Under the pieces are notes generated by a model. The model saw nothing but the letters and a program-made list of their open reading frames with translations. It ran no database searches and had not been told where the DNA came from. Both the position numbers and the translations under genes were made by a program. Of a DNA stretch of 40,343 nucleotides, positions 8,034 through 15,229 are shown in pieces. This DNA is from Candidatus Sungbacteria bacterium RIFCSPLOWO2_02_FULL_51_17 (GTDB lineage Bacteria; Patescibacteriota; Minisyncoccia; Sungbacterales; GWA2-42-14), in contig MHQW01000032.1 of assembly GCA_001820785.1 (NCBI GenBank), forward strand, positions 73,385 through 113,727. The letters are read 5' to 3'. Position 1 is the stretch's first letter; every line of letters starts with the position of its first letter.

Positions 8034-9119
8034 ATGGGTATCGCGATTGTCGGTTTCATCATCCTTATCGCATCATTGGTCCTCGTTCATGAATGGGGCC
8101 ATTTTTGGGTGGCGCGAAAGCTCAAGATAAAGGTGGAGGAGTTCGGGTTCGGGTTTCCTCCCCGTCTTTTTGGTATTCGCAAAAAGGGGATTTTCTATTC
8201 CTTCAATCTGTTCCCCATAGGCGGATTCGTGCGGATCTTTGGGGAGCAGGGCGAGGGAGCGGGTAGTCCGGATAGTTTTATTTCGCGCCCCGCGTGGCAG
8301 CGTTTTATGGTCATCGTCGCAGGGGTCTTCATGAATCTCGTTCTTGCCTGGGCATTTTTTTCTTTCGGCAGTTTTCTTGGCGTTCCGGCAGCCCTTGATG
8401 ATGACAGCGCGGGGGCAAACGTGCGGGATGTTGCTATCACCGTTATTGACGTTGCTCCAGAGTCGCCCGCGGGGCGCGCCGGAGTTCAGTTCGGGGATAT
8501 CGTTCTGGGTCTTGCGGTAGGCGACGATGAGAAGACAGTTGAGACCGTTGATGATATTCAGGAATTTACGGCAGGACATCTCGGCATGGACATGACGATC
8601 GCTGTTAGACGCGGAGGTCAGGATCTTATGTTTACGGTCGTGCCGCGGCAACATCCGCCCGAAGGCGAGGGGCCCGTCGGTGTAGCACTTTCCCGTGTTG
8701 GCATTTTACAAGTTCCGTGGTATAAGGCGCTGTGGGTCGGGCTTCAGCAGACCTGGTTTTCGCTTACCTCTGTTGTGATCGGTATGGTCGCACTTTTCAC
8801 CGATCTTTTTTCAACGGGAAAAATATCTGCTGATGTATCGGGGCCGGTGGGCATTTTTCGGGTGGCGGGACAGGCGTGGGCGCTCGGCCTTTCATATTTT
8901 TTACAGCTTGCCGCAGTTCTTTCAGTCAATCTTGCGGTGTTGAATGCCCTGCCGTTTCCCGCGCTTGACGGTGGAAGAATTCTTTTTCTCGCGATAGAAA
9001 AGATTCGCGGAAGCAGGGTGGATCAAAAAATGGAGCACATGGCGCATGCCGTCGGATTCATCCTTCTCATCGTACTTATGGTTGCGATCACGTATCGCGA
9101 TATTGTGAAATTGTTTTAA
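8034..9119 (+). CDS. rseP: Site-2 (M50) intramembrane metalloprotease, RseP/RasP type
   Basis: 361 residues. The zinc site HEWGH is in the first transmembrane helix (about residues 19-23), followed by the membrane re-entrant region FGFPPRLFGIRKKGIFYSF (FGFGFPPRL, then FPIGGFVRIFGE). A single PDZ domain is in the middle (about 135-210, with ESPAGRAGVQFGDIVLG). The third zinc ligand is in LNALPFPALDGGR near residue 310. These enzymes cut membrane-anchored substrates, such as anti-sigma factors or signal-peptide remnants, within the bilayer. No anti-sigma or sigma gene is next to it here. A faint AGGT lies upstream of the ATG. It is convergent with the SemiSWEET gene and ends before a strong shared hairpin. 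Confidence 0.93.
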   Translation: MGIAIVGFIILIASLVLVHEWGHFWVARKLKIKVEEFGFGFPPRLFGIRKKGIFYSFNLFPIGGFVRIFGEQGEGAGSPDSFISRPAWQRFMVIVAGVFMNLVLAWAFFSFGSFLGVPAALDDDSAGANVRDVAITVIDVAPESPAGRAGVQFGDIVLGLAVGDDEKTVETVDDIQEFTAGHLGMDMTIAVRRGGQDLMFTVVPRQHPPEGEGPVGVALSRVGILQVPWYKALWVGLQQTWFSLTSVVIGMVALFTDLFSTGKISADVSGPVGIFRVAGQAWALGLSYFLQLAAVLSVNLAVLNALPFPALDGGRILFLAIEKIRGSRVDQKMEHMAHAVGFILLIVLMVAITYRDIVKLF

Positions 9120-9146
9120 CGAGATGCGCGCCGCGCATGTATCGTA

Positions 9147-9180
9147 GATAAAATACCCGGCGCACGCCGGGTATTTTATC
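9147..9180. terminator. Bidirectional terminator between rseP and the SemiSWEET gene
   Basis: Perfect 15-bp stem 9147-9161 / 9166-9180 with loop GCAC, GC-rich at the tip and A/T-rich at the base, so each strand ends in a T-rich arm. The SemiSWEET stop (9176-9178) is inside the hairpin. Confidence 0.85.
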
Positions 9181-9432
9181 TGAACGAGAGTGCCGTGCTG
9201 ATTACCAGGGCGTAGACGATGATGGACAAGAGTGAAGACGATACAATGGGCGGATCACGATGGAATGCGCCATATATAAGCCATATGAGTGAGGAGAATA
9301 TGAGTAATCCCCACGTTAGCACTGATACGCCCTCGGAACTTTTTTTGAGGAGTACATTGCCGCTATCTGGGGGATTGGTGTGAGTGAGCCGAAAATACCG
9401 TTTGCAAGTGCAACGCCATCAAGGAATTTCAT
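9176..9432 (-). pseudogene. SemiSWEET (MtN3-like) sugar transporter interrupted at an A7 tract
   Basis: When read through one added A, the gene gives about 85 residues, the normal SemiSWEET length, with three hydrophobic helices. Helix 1 holds the hallmark proline-glutamine motif (LTPIPQIAAMY), followed by SSKKSSEGVS and helices WGLLIFSSLIWLIYGAF and SLLSIIVYALVISTAL. In the sequence as given the frame shifts at seven A on the coding strand (T7 at 9340-9346 on the plus strand). Translation then runs VPRAYQC to a stop at about 9316. Eight A would restore it. SemiSWEETs dimerise and carry sugars down a gradient. The start at 9432 is chosen because the hydrophobic helix follows directly; the open frame continues to 9504. 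Confidence 0.82.
9340..9346 (-). repeat. A7 homopolymer (coding strand) at the SemiSWEET frame break
   Basis: Seven T on the plus strand, seven A in the sense strand. Eight would place the downstream helices 2 and 3 in frame with helix 1. Confidence 0.85.
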
Positions 9433-9529
9433 GCGTGAATGAGTTGGCGCACCATTTTCCGCGTGGTGCTTTCGTATGTGCAGATGGGACAGAGCGTGCT
9501 TCATGGTCTATAAAAAATGCCATATCCTA

Positions 9530-9552
9530 TGTTATGCTATATTCATTATAGC
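9530..9552 (+). promoter_or_regulatory. Candidate extended -10 overlapped by an inverted repeat, upstream of the FAD oxidoreductase
   Basis: TGTTATGCT (9530-9538) resembles an extended -10. It overlaps the inverted repeat GCTATA (9536-9541) / TATAGC (9547-9552) with a 5-base centre, which could be an operator. No convincing -35 is seen. The rest of 9433-9610 shows no other gene. Confidence 0.35.
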
Positions 9553-9610
9553 CGTCCCGGCAGAGGGGCGCAAAGGCGGTGGCGCGGGCATAGGAATGCG
9601 CACAGTGTTT

Positions 9611-10849
9611 ATGAAATACGACTACGTTATTATTGGGGGAGGTATTGCGGGCACGACTGCGGCCGAGACCATCCGCGAGCATGATCATGCCGCATCCATT
9701 CTTATTATCGCAAGCGAATCGCATCCGCTCTATTCCCGGGTGCTTCTTCCAAACTATATTAAGGAGCGCATCGTGCGCGAGCAGGTTTTTTTGCGGAAAA
9801 ACACGGATTACGACGAGAAGAATATCAGTGTATTTTTCGGGGAGGAGGCCGGAGCGTTGAACGTTGCAAAGAAGGAAATACTTCTTAAAAACGGTTCCCG
9901 CATTTCCTATGCCAAGCTTTTACTGGCAATGGGAGGCGCGCCTCTGCCGTGGATTGTTCACGGGAGGGAGCTTGGCGTGGTGTACCGTATGCAGACGCTT
10001 GAGGATGCCGATGCCATTCTTCGTGATATAAAGACCGCTACCAGCGCGGTCGTGGTCGGCGGCGGGTTTATCGCGCTGGAGTTTCTGCAGGCGTTCTCGT
10101 TTCATAAGGTGCCGGTTGCCCTTGTATGTCGGGATGTCGGGATATTTGGTGATGCGCTTGACGAAGTTGGGCACCGCTTGCTGCGAAGGGCGTTTGATAA
10201 GTATCATGTGGCGCTCGCTTGTGATGATGAACCGATAGCGCTTCTTGCCGCAGACGAGAAAAAACCGCGGAGAATGCTTACGCGCATGAATCGCGAACTT
10301 CCTTTTGATATGATCGGTGTCGGTATCGGAGTTGGCCGCAACATGGATTTTGCAAGGGGTGCGGGTATTGAGACGGGTGCCAGTGGCATCATCACGAATG
10401 AATATCTTGAGACAAACGAGGAAGGCGTGTTTGCGGCCGGTGACATTGCGGAATATTATGACGTTATCTTTGAGAAGCACCTCGGTTCGGGGAACTGGAC
10501 GAACGCGTTCCTGCAGGGAAAGATCGCGGGGCTGAACATGGTCGGACAAAAGACCCCATACAGGAATATAAGTGCGTATTCCATACAGTGTCTTGGTCTG
10601 CATATAACCCAGATTGGCATGATGCCCCAGGGCGTGGAGGGGATCACCGCGGTGTCCCGCGTGGACGAAAAGGACTCGCGCTATGAGCGGTTTTTCCTCC
10701 AAGAAGAGCGCATCATTGGTGCCGTCATTATCAACCTATTCAAGGATCGGCCGGTCATCGGGCGCCTTATTGAGGGCAAGGTACGCGTTGGCGCGCATGT
10801 TTCGGAGTTACGCATGATGGATTTTGATCTTAATTCCTTGCTTGGGTAA
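9611..10849 (+). CDS. FAD/NAD(P)-dependent pyridine nucleotide-disulfide oxidoreductase family protein
   Basis: About 412 residues. The N-terminal FAD Rossmann motif YVIIGGGIAGTTAAE is at about residues 5-19. The second, NAD(P)-binding Rossmann motif AVVVGGGFIALEFLQAF is near residue 150, and the second FAD contact is EGVFAAGDIAEYYD near residue 270. The early motif PLYSRVLLPNYI and the lack of a redox CxxC in the FAD domain are typical of the rubredoxin/ferredoxin reductase and NirB/NoxA-like group rather than of glutathione reductase or TrxB. It probably passes electrons from NAD(P)H to an acceptor that is not evident here. The open frame extends upstream to 9476; ATG 9611 is chosen because the dinucleotide fold begins at its second residue. 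It precedes the DsbA-TrxB block by 97 bases. Confidence 0.85.
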   Translation: MKYDYVIIGGGIAGTTAAETIREHDHAASILIIASESHPLYSRVLLPNYIKERIVREQVFLRKNTDYDEKNISVFFGEEAGALNVAKKEILLKNGSRISYAKLLLAMGGAPLPWIVHGRELGVVYRMQTLEDADAILRDIKTATSAVVVGGGFIALEFLQAFSFHKVPVALVCRDVGIFGDALDEVGHRLLRRAFDKYHVALACDDEPIALLAADEKKPRRMLTRMNRELPFDMIGVGIGVGRNMDFARGAGIETGASGIITNEYLETNEEGVFAAGDIAEYYDVIFEKHLGSGNWTNAFLQGKIAGLNMVGQKTPYRNISAYSIQCLGLHITQIGMMPQGVEGITAVSRVDEKDSRYERFFLQEERIIGAVIINLFKDRPVIGRLIEGKVRVGAHVSELRMMDFDLNSLLG

Positions 10850-10868
10850 TCTACGGCGCGCCGGTTGA

Positions 10869-10897
10869 TTGATTTTGATATGTTCCTTTGCTATGAT
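10869..10897 (+). promoter_or_regulatory. Sigma70-type promoter of the thiol-redox operon
   Basis: TTGATT (10869-10874), 17-base spacer, TATGAT (10892-10897). A start near 10904 gives a leader of about 43 bases to the DsbA-like ATG at 10947. The leader ends in an A/T-rich stretch without a Shine-Dalgarno. Confidence 0.65.
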
Positions 10898-10946
10898 TGA
10901 CCGATAGTACGCGACATACCTATATACACATTAATTAAATATTTTT

Positions 10947-11741
10947 ATGGAACCATCACACGAAGCGTTTTCAGAACAGCACGAAAACAATGCAGACACG
11001 AACACGGTGCCCGCCTCCGCCGCGTCAATACAAAATTTTTCAGTCCCCGGTTCTATCATTGTCGCAGGCATCATCATAGGCCTTGCGATCGTGTATTCCG
11101 GCGGGGACTTTGGCGGCGGCGCGCCCGTACCAACGCCGGTGCCGCAAGCAGGAGATCAGGGCGCTGTCGTTGATCCCAAGACATTGTACACCGACAAGGA
11201 CGCAACCCTGGGAGACCCCGCCGCGCTAGTGACATTCATTGAATTTTCTGACTTTCAATGTCCATTTTGCGGGAAATTTTTCCGCGAAACGGAGGGTCAG
11301 CTTATTGATGCCTATGTAAAAACAGGCAAGGTGCGGTTTGTCTATAAACACTTCGCCTTTTTGGGACAGGAATCGCAGTGGGCGGGAGAGGCGGCGGAGT
11401 GTGCCGGAGAGCAAGGGAAATTCTGGGAGTACCACGACTTTCTTTTCAACCACATGTGGGATACGTATTACGGGCAAGGAAAACAAGGAGAGAATATTGG
11501 CGCCTTGTCAAAGGAGAATCTGAAAAAATTCGGGAAACAGCTTGGGCTTGACTCGGGACGATTTGACGCGTGCATTGACGCCGGCGCGTATGCTGATAAA
11601 GTTTCCAAGGACACGGCTTTGGGGCGCGCGAATAGCGTGTCGGGAACGCCGAGTTCGTTCGTGAACGGGAAAATGCTCGTAGGCGCCCAGCCCTATTCAC
11701 AATTTTCAACGCTTATTGAAGAGGCGCTTAAGACAAAGTAG
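10947..11741 (+). CDS. Membrane-anchored DsbA-like thiol-disulfide oxidoreductase
   Basis: 264 residues: a short cytoplasmic, acidic and Ala-rich N-terminus, one transmembrane anchor (about 33-50), a Pro/Gly linker, then a thioredoxin-fold domain facing outward. The catalytic CPFC is at residues 105-108 within FSDFQCPFCGKFF. The helical insertion and the cis-proline loop (VSGTPSSFVNG, about 233) match the DsbA/BdbD Thioredoxin_4 group. Two further cysteines (in AAECAGEQ and FDACIDAG) may form a structural disulfide. It should introduce or rearrange disulfides in exported proteins. It is the first gene of a tight run: the glutaredoxin-like gene starts 5 bases after its stop. Whether it oxidises or isomerises is not decidable; no DsbB or VKOR partner is in the window. 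Confidence 0.93.
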   Translation: MEPSHEAFSEQHENNADTNTVPASAASIQNFSVPGSIIVAGIIIGLAIVYSGGDFGGGAPVPTPVPQAGDQGAVVDPKTLYTDKDATLGDPAALVTFIEFSDFQCPFCGKFFRETEGQLIDAYVKTGKVRFVYKHFAFLGQESQWAGEAAECAGEQGKFWEYHDFLFNHMWDTYYGQGKQGENIGALSKENLKKFGKQLGLDSGRFDACIDAGAYADKVSKDTALGRANSVSGTPSSFVNGKMLVGAQPYSQFSTLIEEALKTK

Positions 11742-11746
11742 CTACG

Positions 11747-12013
11747 ATGAGTACCGGGGATCCGAACCAGCGCGAGATCACTGTCTATACGGCGCCATAT
11801 TGCGTGTTATGTGAGATGGTGAAGGAGTATCTCCAGAGGCATGGAGTAGAGTTCGCCGAAGTGAATGTTTCCCAGGATTCTATTTCGCGCCAACGCATGG
11901 TCGCGGGCTCCGGGCAGGAGGGCGTGCCCGTTGTGGAGATCAACGGAGTCATGATCGTGGGTTTTGATAAGGAAAAACTTGCCGATATTCTGGGGTTTCG
12001 CACCGATGATTAA
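11747..12013 (+). CDS. Glutaredoxin/NrdH-like small redox protein
   Basis: 88 residues with a single thioredoxin-fold domain and no signal peptide, so cytoplasmic. The redox motif CVLC is at residues 19-22 in YTAPYCVLCEMVKEYL. The conserved VNVSQD is followed by the cis-proline GVPVVEINGVMIVGFDKEKL, the layout of glutaredoxin/NrdH proteins. Without glutathione enzymes in view, the thioredoxin reductase at 13893 is the likely electron donor, as for NrdH; this is inference. The stop overlaps the next start by 8 bases (ATGATTAA), so the two are probably translationally coupled. Confidence 0.9.
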   Translation: MSTGDPNQREITVYTAPYCVLCEMVKEYLQRHGVEFAEVNVSQDSISRQRMVAGSGQEGVPVVEINGVMIVGFDKEKLADILGFRTDD

Positions 12014-12542
12014 GAAGCATAAGACCATAGTTGTATGTGCCGGTCTTGCCGTTGTTCTTGGCGCGGGAGTTTTTTTGTACCTTGGCGCATCAGGAATATC
12101 AATCGCCGGTACGATGTATCGCGAAGAGCCGCGCGCGATGTTCTCCGATATTGACGGCAACCTTGTGAACCTCAATGATGTGCATGGCAAGCCCACCATT
12201 ATATACTCATGGGCAAGCGCATCCGAGGGCTCGCGCCAGCAACTTACCGATATGGCAAATATTAAGACAAAGTATGGAGATCTGGTGAACAGTATCGCAA
12301 TAAACAGGGGCGAGGAGGTCGGGGCGGTCCGCGCGTTTGTGGAGTCGGCAGGGGCCGCCGGGCGCCTTACTATTCTTCTTGATCCGCAGAATTCGTTTTA
12401 TATCGTGACCCAGGGAGCCAATGCTCACGAGACCTATTTTGTGAACCATCGGGGAGGCATTACGGGGCGTGTCAATCGGGCGGTGACCTTTTCGGAGATG
12501 GAGGAGGGTCTTCGCAACACGGATCCCGGGGTGTTTAAATAA
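12006..12542 (+). CDS. TlpA/ResA-like thioredoxin-fold protein lacking the redox cysteines
   Basis: 178 residues: one N-terminal transmembrane segment (about 8-30), then an extracytoplasmic thioredoxin-like domain with the TlpA layout. RAMFSDIDGNLVNLNDVHGKPTIIYSWA corresponds to the 'D..G..v.L.d..GK..ll.FWA' entry of the family (residues about 44-70). Where active relatives carry WCxxC, this one reads W69-A-S-A-S, and the only cysteine is in the membrane segment. A later block LTILLDPQNSFYIVTQGANAHETYFVNHRGGITGRV matches the family's second half, with no cis-proline visible (AHETYFV). It cannot do disulfide chemistry by itself. It may be a binding or scaffold partner of the DsbA-like protein in the same operon. 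It overlaps the preceding gene. Confidence 0.75.
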   Translation: MIKKHKTIVVCAGLAVVLGAGVFLYLGASGISIAGTMYREEPRAMFSDIDGNLVNLNDVHGKPTIIYSWASASEGSRQQLTDMANIKTKYGDLVNSIAINRGEEVGAVRAFVESAGAAGRLTILLDPQNSFYIVTQGANAHETYFVNHRGGITGRVNRAVTFSEMEEGLRNTDPGVFK

Positions 12543-12567
12543 GAGAATATACGATAGTATTATTATT

Positions 12568-13131
12568 ATGAACCAGGAAAGAATACAGCAGGTCCAGCAG
12601 GCGCGGAAACATAGATTCTTTAAGCGTGTCTTCGTGTGGGTTGTTGTTGCGGCTGTGGTCATCGGAGGGGCCTACGTGTTTCTGCGGTATCTTTCGCATC
12701 GTAACGAAACACTGCCCGGCGTGGTGTATGCCGATCAGGGGCAGGACCATGTAACGCTGGAAGAGCCGCGCGGGCCGTACAACTCTAACCCGCCGACATC
12801 GGGCCCTCATCTTGCAGGCCCCGCTCCGTGGGGCGTGTATCGCGATTCGCTCCCCGATCGGCAATTGATACATAACCTTGAGCACGGTGGCGTGTGGATT
12901 TCCTATAAGCCCGGTATTTCAGAGGAGCTTATAAAAAAATTGGAGGGGTTCTCAAAAAAATACGGGTCAAAAGTCATTGTAGCCCCGCGCGAGCAGAATG
13001 ATTCTGACATAGCGCTTGCGGTATGGACACGCCTTGAGAAATTCAGTGTTGCCGAGTATTCCGACGCGCGCGTTGATACCTTCATACGCCGGCTTCGCAA
13101 CAAGACCGGCCCGGAGCCGCTTGCGATGTAA
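12568..13131 (+). CDS. DUF3105 family membrane-anchored protein
   Basis: 187 residues. One transmembrane segment (about 22-40) follows a basic N-terminus, so the bulk is probably outside the membrane. The DUF3105 core is clear: YNSNPPTSGPH at about 71-81, GPAPWGVY, then QLIHNLEHGGVWISY at about 98-112. The invariant histidines (SGPH, HNLEHGG) suggest a metal or catalytic site, but no function is established that I can cite. It lies 25 bases after the TlpA-like gene and 16 before the methyltransferase-like gene, so the redox operon context is the only functional hint. TAGTAT (12555-12560) ends 7 bases before the ATG and could provide an internal leaderless start. Confidence 0.85.
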   Translation: MNQERIQQVQQARKHRFFKRVFVWVVVAAVVIGGAYVFLRYLSHRNETLPGVVYADQGQDHVTLEEPRGPYNSNPPTSGPHLAGPAPWGVYRDSLPDRQLIHNLEHGGVWISYKPGISEELIKKLEGFSKKYGSKVIVAPREQNDSDIALAVWTRLEKFSVAEYSDARVDTFIRRLRNKTGPEPLAM

Positions 13132-13147
13132 ACACACGGAGAACTAT

Positions 13148-13880
13148 ATGGAACATTTCGCGCGTAGCGAGAAATTAGTGACCCAGGAGTTATGGCAGGC
13201 AAGAGGATGGGTGAATCAAGAGATGTTTGATGAAGGGCGCCGTCTTATGGTATATGCCCGGAGCGGATTCCCCCTGTCTGAAGAAGTGCAAAAACGAAAA
13301 AAAGCCCTTGAAGTTGCAGGACCGACGGCAGGAGGATATCGTTTTCATGAGACAGATCCGGTGGTTGGTCCCCGGCGGATTGATCTTTCCTTTGGGAAAA
13401 AACTGATCGTTTCAAACCTGTATCCTGGTGTGCCGAATTTTCTGCCGGGGAAGCAAGCAACCATTGAGGGGGGGGGCAAACCTTATTACCGACTCACGAG
13501 CGCTTTCGGTTAAAGAGGGCGCTGTGGATATAGTATACTGCTCATGTCTTGGGGAGATTCATCCGGCTGGCGTGCGCGATCTGGAGGAATCCGAATATGC
13601 CACAGAGGTTCCTAGGCAGGAAAAAGAGCGGGCGCGGACCTTGGGCGGAGAAAATATATTAGAACGCAATCTGAAGCTTCGGGAAGATGCCTTGAGAGAA
13701 GTATGGCGCATTCTTCCTCTCGGGGGGATGCTGGTGTGGCAGGGAGGCAAGGTTCACGATGTAGGAGTTGCGTGTGAGCTCGGGTTTACCATTTTGCAGC
13801 GTGAAGAAGTATTTTATAACGATGGTCTTAGTAGCACGCACAACCTCGTTTTTATAAAAGAGCAGGCACGTAATAAATAA
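13148..13880 (+). pseudogene. Methyltransferase-like gene interrupted by a +1 frameshift at a second G9 tract
   Basis: Restored, the product has about 243 residues. The first frame starts at ATG 13148 behind GGAG (13139-13142), a proper Shine-Dalgarno. It carries KKLIVSNLYPGVPNFLPGKQ (a degenerate SAM-fold first strand) and reaches ATIEGGG at the tract. The second frame continues ANLITDSRALS, VDIVYCSCLGEIHP (like methyltransferase motifs II-IV) and ALREVWRILPLGGMLVWQGG (like motif VI). The glycine-rich motif I is weak, so activity is uncertain. The break is at nine G, 13468-13476, and eight or eleven would give one frame. As read, the product ends at 13513 after KPYYRLTSAFG. It is co-directional and tightly spaced with DUF3105 and trxB. 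Confidence 0.75.
13468..13476 (+). repeat. G9 homopolymer at the methyltransferase-like frame break
   Basis: Nine G just after the ATIE codons. It has the same length and the same required correction as the tract in the MFS gene at 6896-6904. Confidence 0.9.
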
Positions 13881-13892
13881 CATTATAATAGT

Positions 13893-14855
13893 ATGTACGA
13901 CGTTATCATTATTGGTGGGGGGCCGGCGGGGTGCGCGGCCGCGGTCTATACGGCGCGAAAACGCTTGAAGACCTTGCTTATCGCAGAGTCGTTTGGTGGA
14001 CAATCCATCGTATCCGACGATATTCAGAATTGGATCGGTGAGGCGCACATTTCCGGGTTTGATCTTGCGAAAAAATTTGAGGCGCACGTTCGGGCATTTT
14101 CTGATATGGTTGAGATACGGATGGAGCGCGCGGTTGCCGTTCGCGGTATTTCGTGCACCGAAGACCGCGGATGCGATTATGAAGTTGAGACCGACAAGGG
14201 CGTGAAGTACCAGGGAAAGGCGGTCATTTTGGGGGCAGGGGCACGCAGACGAAAGCTCGGCATTCCCGGGGAGGAGCAATTCAACGGCAAGGGAGTCGCA
14301 TACTGCTCTACCTGTGACGCGCCGCTATTTTCGGGAAAAGAGGTTGCCGTTATTGGTGGCGGAAATGCGGGACTTGAGGCGGTCATTGATCTTTTCCCGT
14401 ACGCAAGCAAGGTATACCTTCTTGAGTTCGGCGAGGCGTTGAAGGGTGACCAGGTAACGCAGGAAGAGATACGGAAAAACCCGAAAGCCGAGATCATCAT
14501 GAACGCCCAGACCAAAGAGGTGGTAGGGGATGCATTTGTGACGGGCCTTACGTACACGGATAGAAAAACAAATGAAGAAAAACTTCTTCCGGTGCAGGGG
14601 GTATTCGTTGAGATCGGGTCTGTTCCCAACTCGGAGATGGTAAAGGGATTGGTGGACCTTGACACATATGGCCAGGTCGTTATTGATTCAAAACACGCCT
14701 CAACGTCGCAGCCGGGCATTTTTGCCGCAGGAGACATCACTGACGATCCATATAAACAAAACAACATCTCGGCGGGAGACGCGGTAAAAGCGGCACTTGG
14801 CGCGTATAATTATTTGTTGAAACGGGAGAAACAAAGTCCTGCGGCGGAAAAATAA
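13893..14855 (+). CDS. trxB: Thioredoxin reductase
   Basis: 320 residues, standard length for the low-molecular-weight enzyme. FAD motif DVIIIGGGPAGCAAAVYTAR is at residues 3-22. The redox pair CSTC is at 138-141 in VAYCSTCDAPLF, followed by the NADPH fold VAVIGGGNAGLEAVIDL near 153. The second FAD contact is GIFAAGDITDDPYKQ near 284. It reduces thioredoxin- or glutaredoxin-like partners with NADPH; the CxxC protein at 11747 in the same run is the obvious candidate. Residues of the NADPH 2'-phosphate site (usually HRRDxxR) read LEFGEAL here, so cofactor preference may differ. The ATG is preceded by TATAAT (13884-13889) with 3 bases between. It ends in a 12-bp hairpin. Confidence 0.95.
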   Translation: MYDVIIIGGGPAGCAAAVYTARKRLKTLLIAESFGGQSIVSDDIQNWIGEAHISGFDLAKKFEAHVRAFSDMVEIRMERAVAVRGISCTEDRGCDYEVETDKGVKYQGKAVILGAGARRRKLGIPGEEQFNGKGVAYCSTCDAPLFSGKEVAVIGGGNAGLEAVIDLFPYASKVYLLEFGEALKGDQVTQEEIRKNPKAEIIMNAQTKEVVGDAFVTGLTYTDRKTNEEKLLPVQGVFVEIGSVPNSEMVKGLVDLDTYGQVVIDSKHASTSQPGIFAAGDITDDPYKQNNISAGDAVKAALGAYNYLLKREKQSPAAEK

Positions 14856-14882
14856 TATCCACACAAATGAGTGGATATTATT
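14851..14882. terminator. Bidirectional hairpin between trxB and a convergent small gene
   Basis: Perfect 12-bp stem 14851-14862 / 14871-14882 with an 8-base loop. Both arms are A/T-rich at the base. The trxB stop is inside the left arm and the stop of the convergent gene overlaps the right arm. There is no classical T run, so efficiency is uncertain. Confidence 0.65.
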
Positions 14883-15180
14883 AGCGTTTTTCGACTCCAA
14901 ATTTTGAAAAACCGCGGGACGTTAGTGCGAAACACAGTTCGTCTATTCCCATCTTCAAGTTGGTGCACCTCACGGCTTTTTCAATGCATCCTTCGTTTTC
15001 GGCATTCGTAATACCTTCCAGCACCTCTTTGGTGTCAAATCCAGTGACCCCCTCTTGTTCTAATATGCGCATGATAGCTTGCCATTCAAATCGCGCGTCG
15101 CAATTGTTATTTTTTCCCATGAGGCGAGGGAGTTCTTCAGAAAGGTTGACGGGGGCTTTTGGACCAGGTTTTAGGGCCAT
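14881..15180 (-). CDS. Hypothetical small protein
   Basis: 99 residues, not recognised. It is soluble, with no membrane segment or signal peptide. The N-terminus is basic and proline-rich (MALKPGPKAPVNLSEELPRLMG), followed by a mixed helical region with four cysteines (CDARFEW, EGCIEKAVRCTN, ELCFALTS). The cysteine spacing does not make an obvious zinc site. AGGGG lies 8 bases before the ATG on the minus strand, a plausible Shine-Dalgarno that fixes the start. It is convergent with trxB and divergent from the glutamate dehydrogenase gene, 49 bases apart. Confidence 0.7.
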   Translation of the reverse strand: MALKPGPKAPVNLSEELPRLMGKNNNCDARFEWQAIMRILEQEGVTGFDTKEVLEGITNAENEGCIEKAVRCTNLKMGIDELCFALTSRGFSKFGVEKR

Positions 15181-15217
15181 ATGTTTGTTCCCCTGAGAGC
15201 TACTAGCTTCTTATCAT

Positions 15218-15226
15218 TGATATTAT
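15218..15226 (+). promoter_or_regulatory. Extended -10-like element abutting the glutamate dehydrogenase start
   Basis: TGATATTAT (TG at 15218-15219, TATTAT 15221-15226) ends 3 bases before ATG 15230. No Shine-Dalgarno is present. Confidence 0.45.
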
Positions 15227-15229
15227 ATT

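Noticed and set aside
13016-13147. Upstream extension of the methyltransferase-like frame
   Set aside because: It overlaps the DUF3105 coding region; the Shine-Dalgarno GGAG places the start at 13148.
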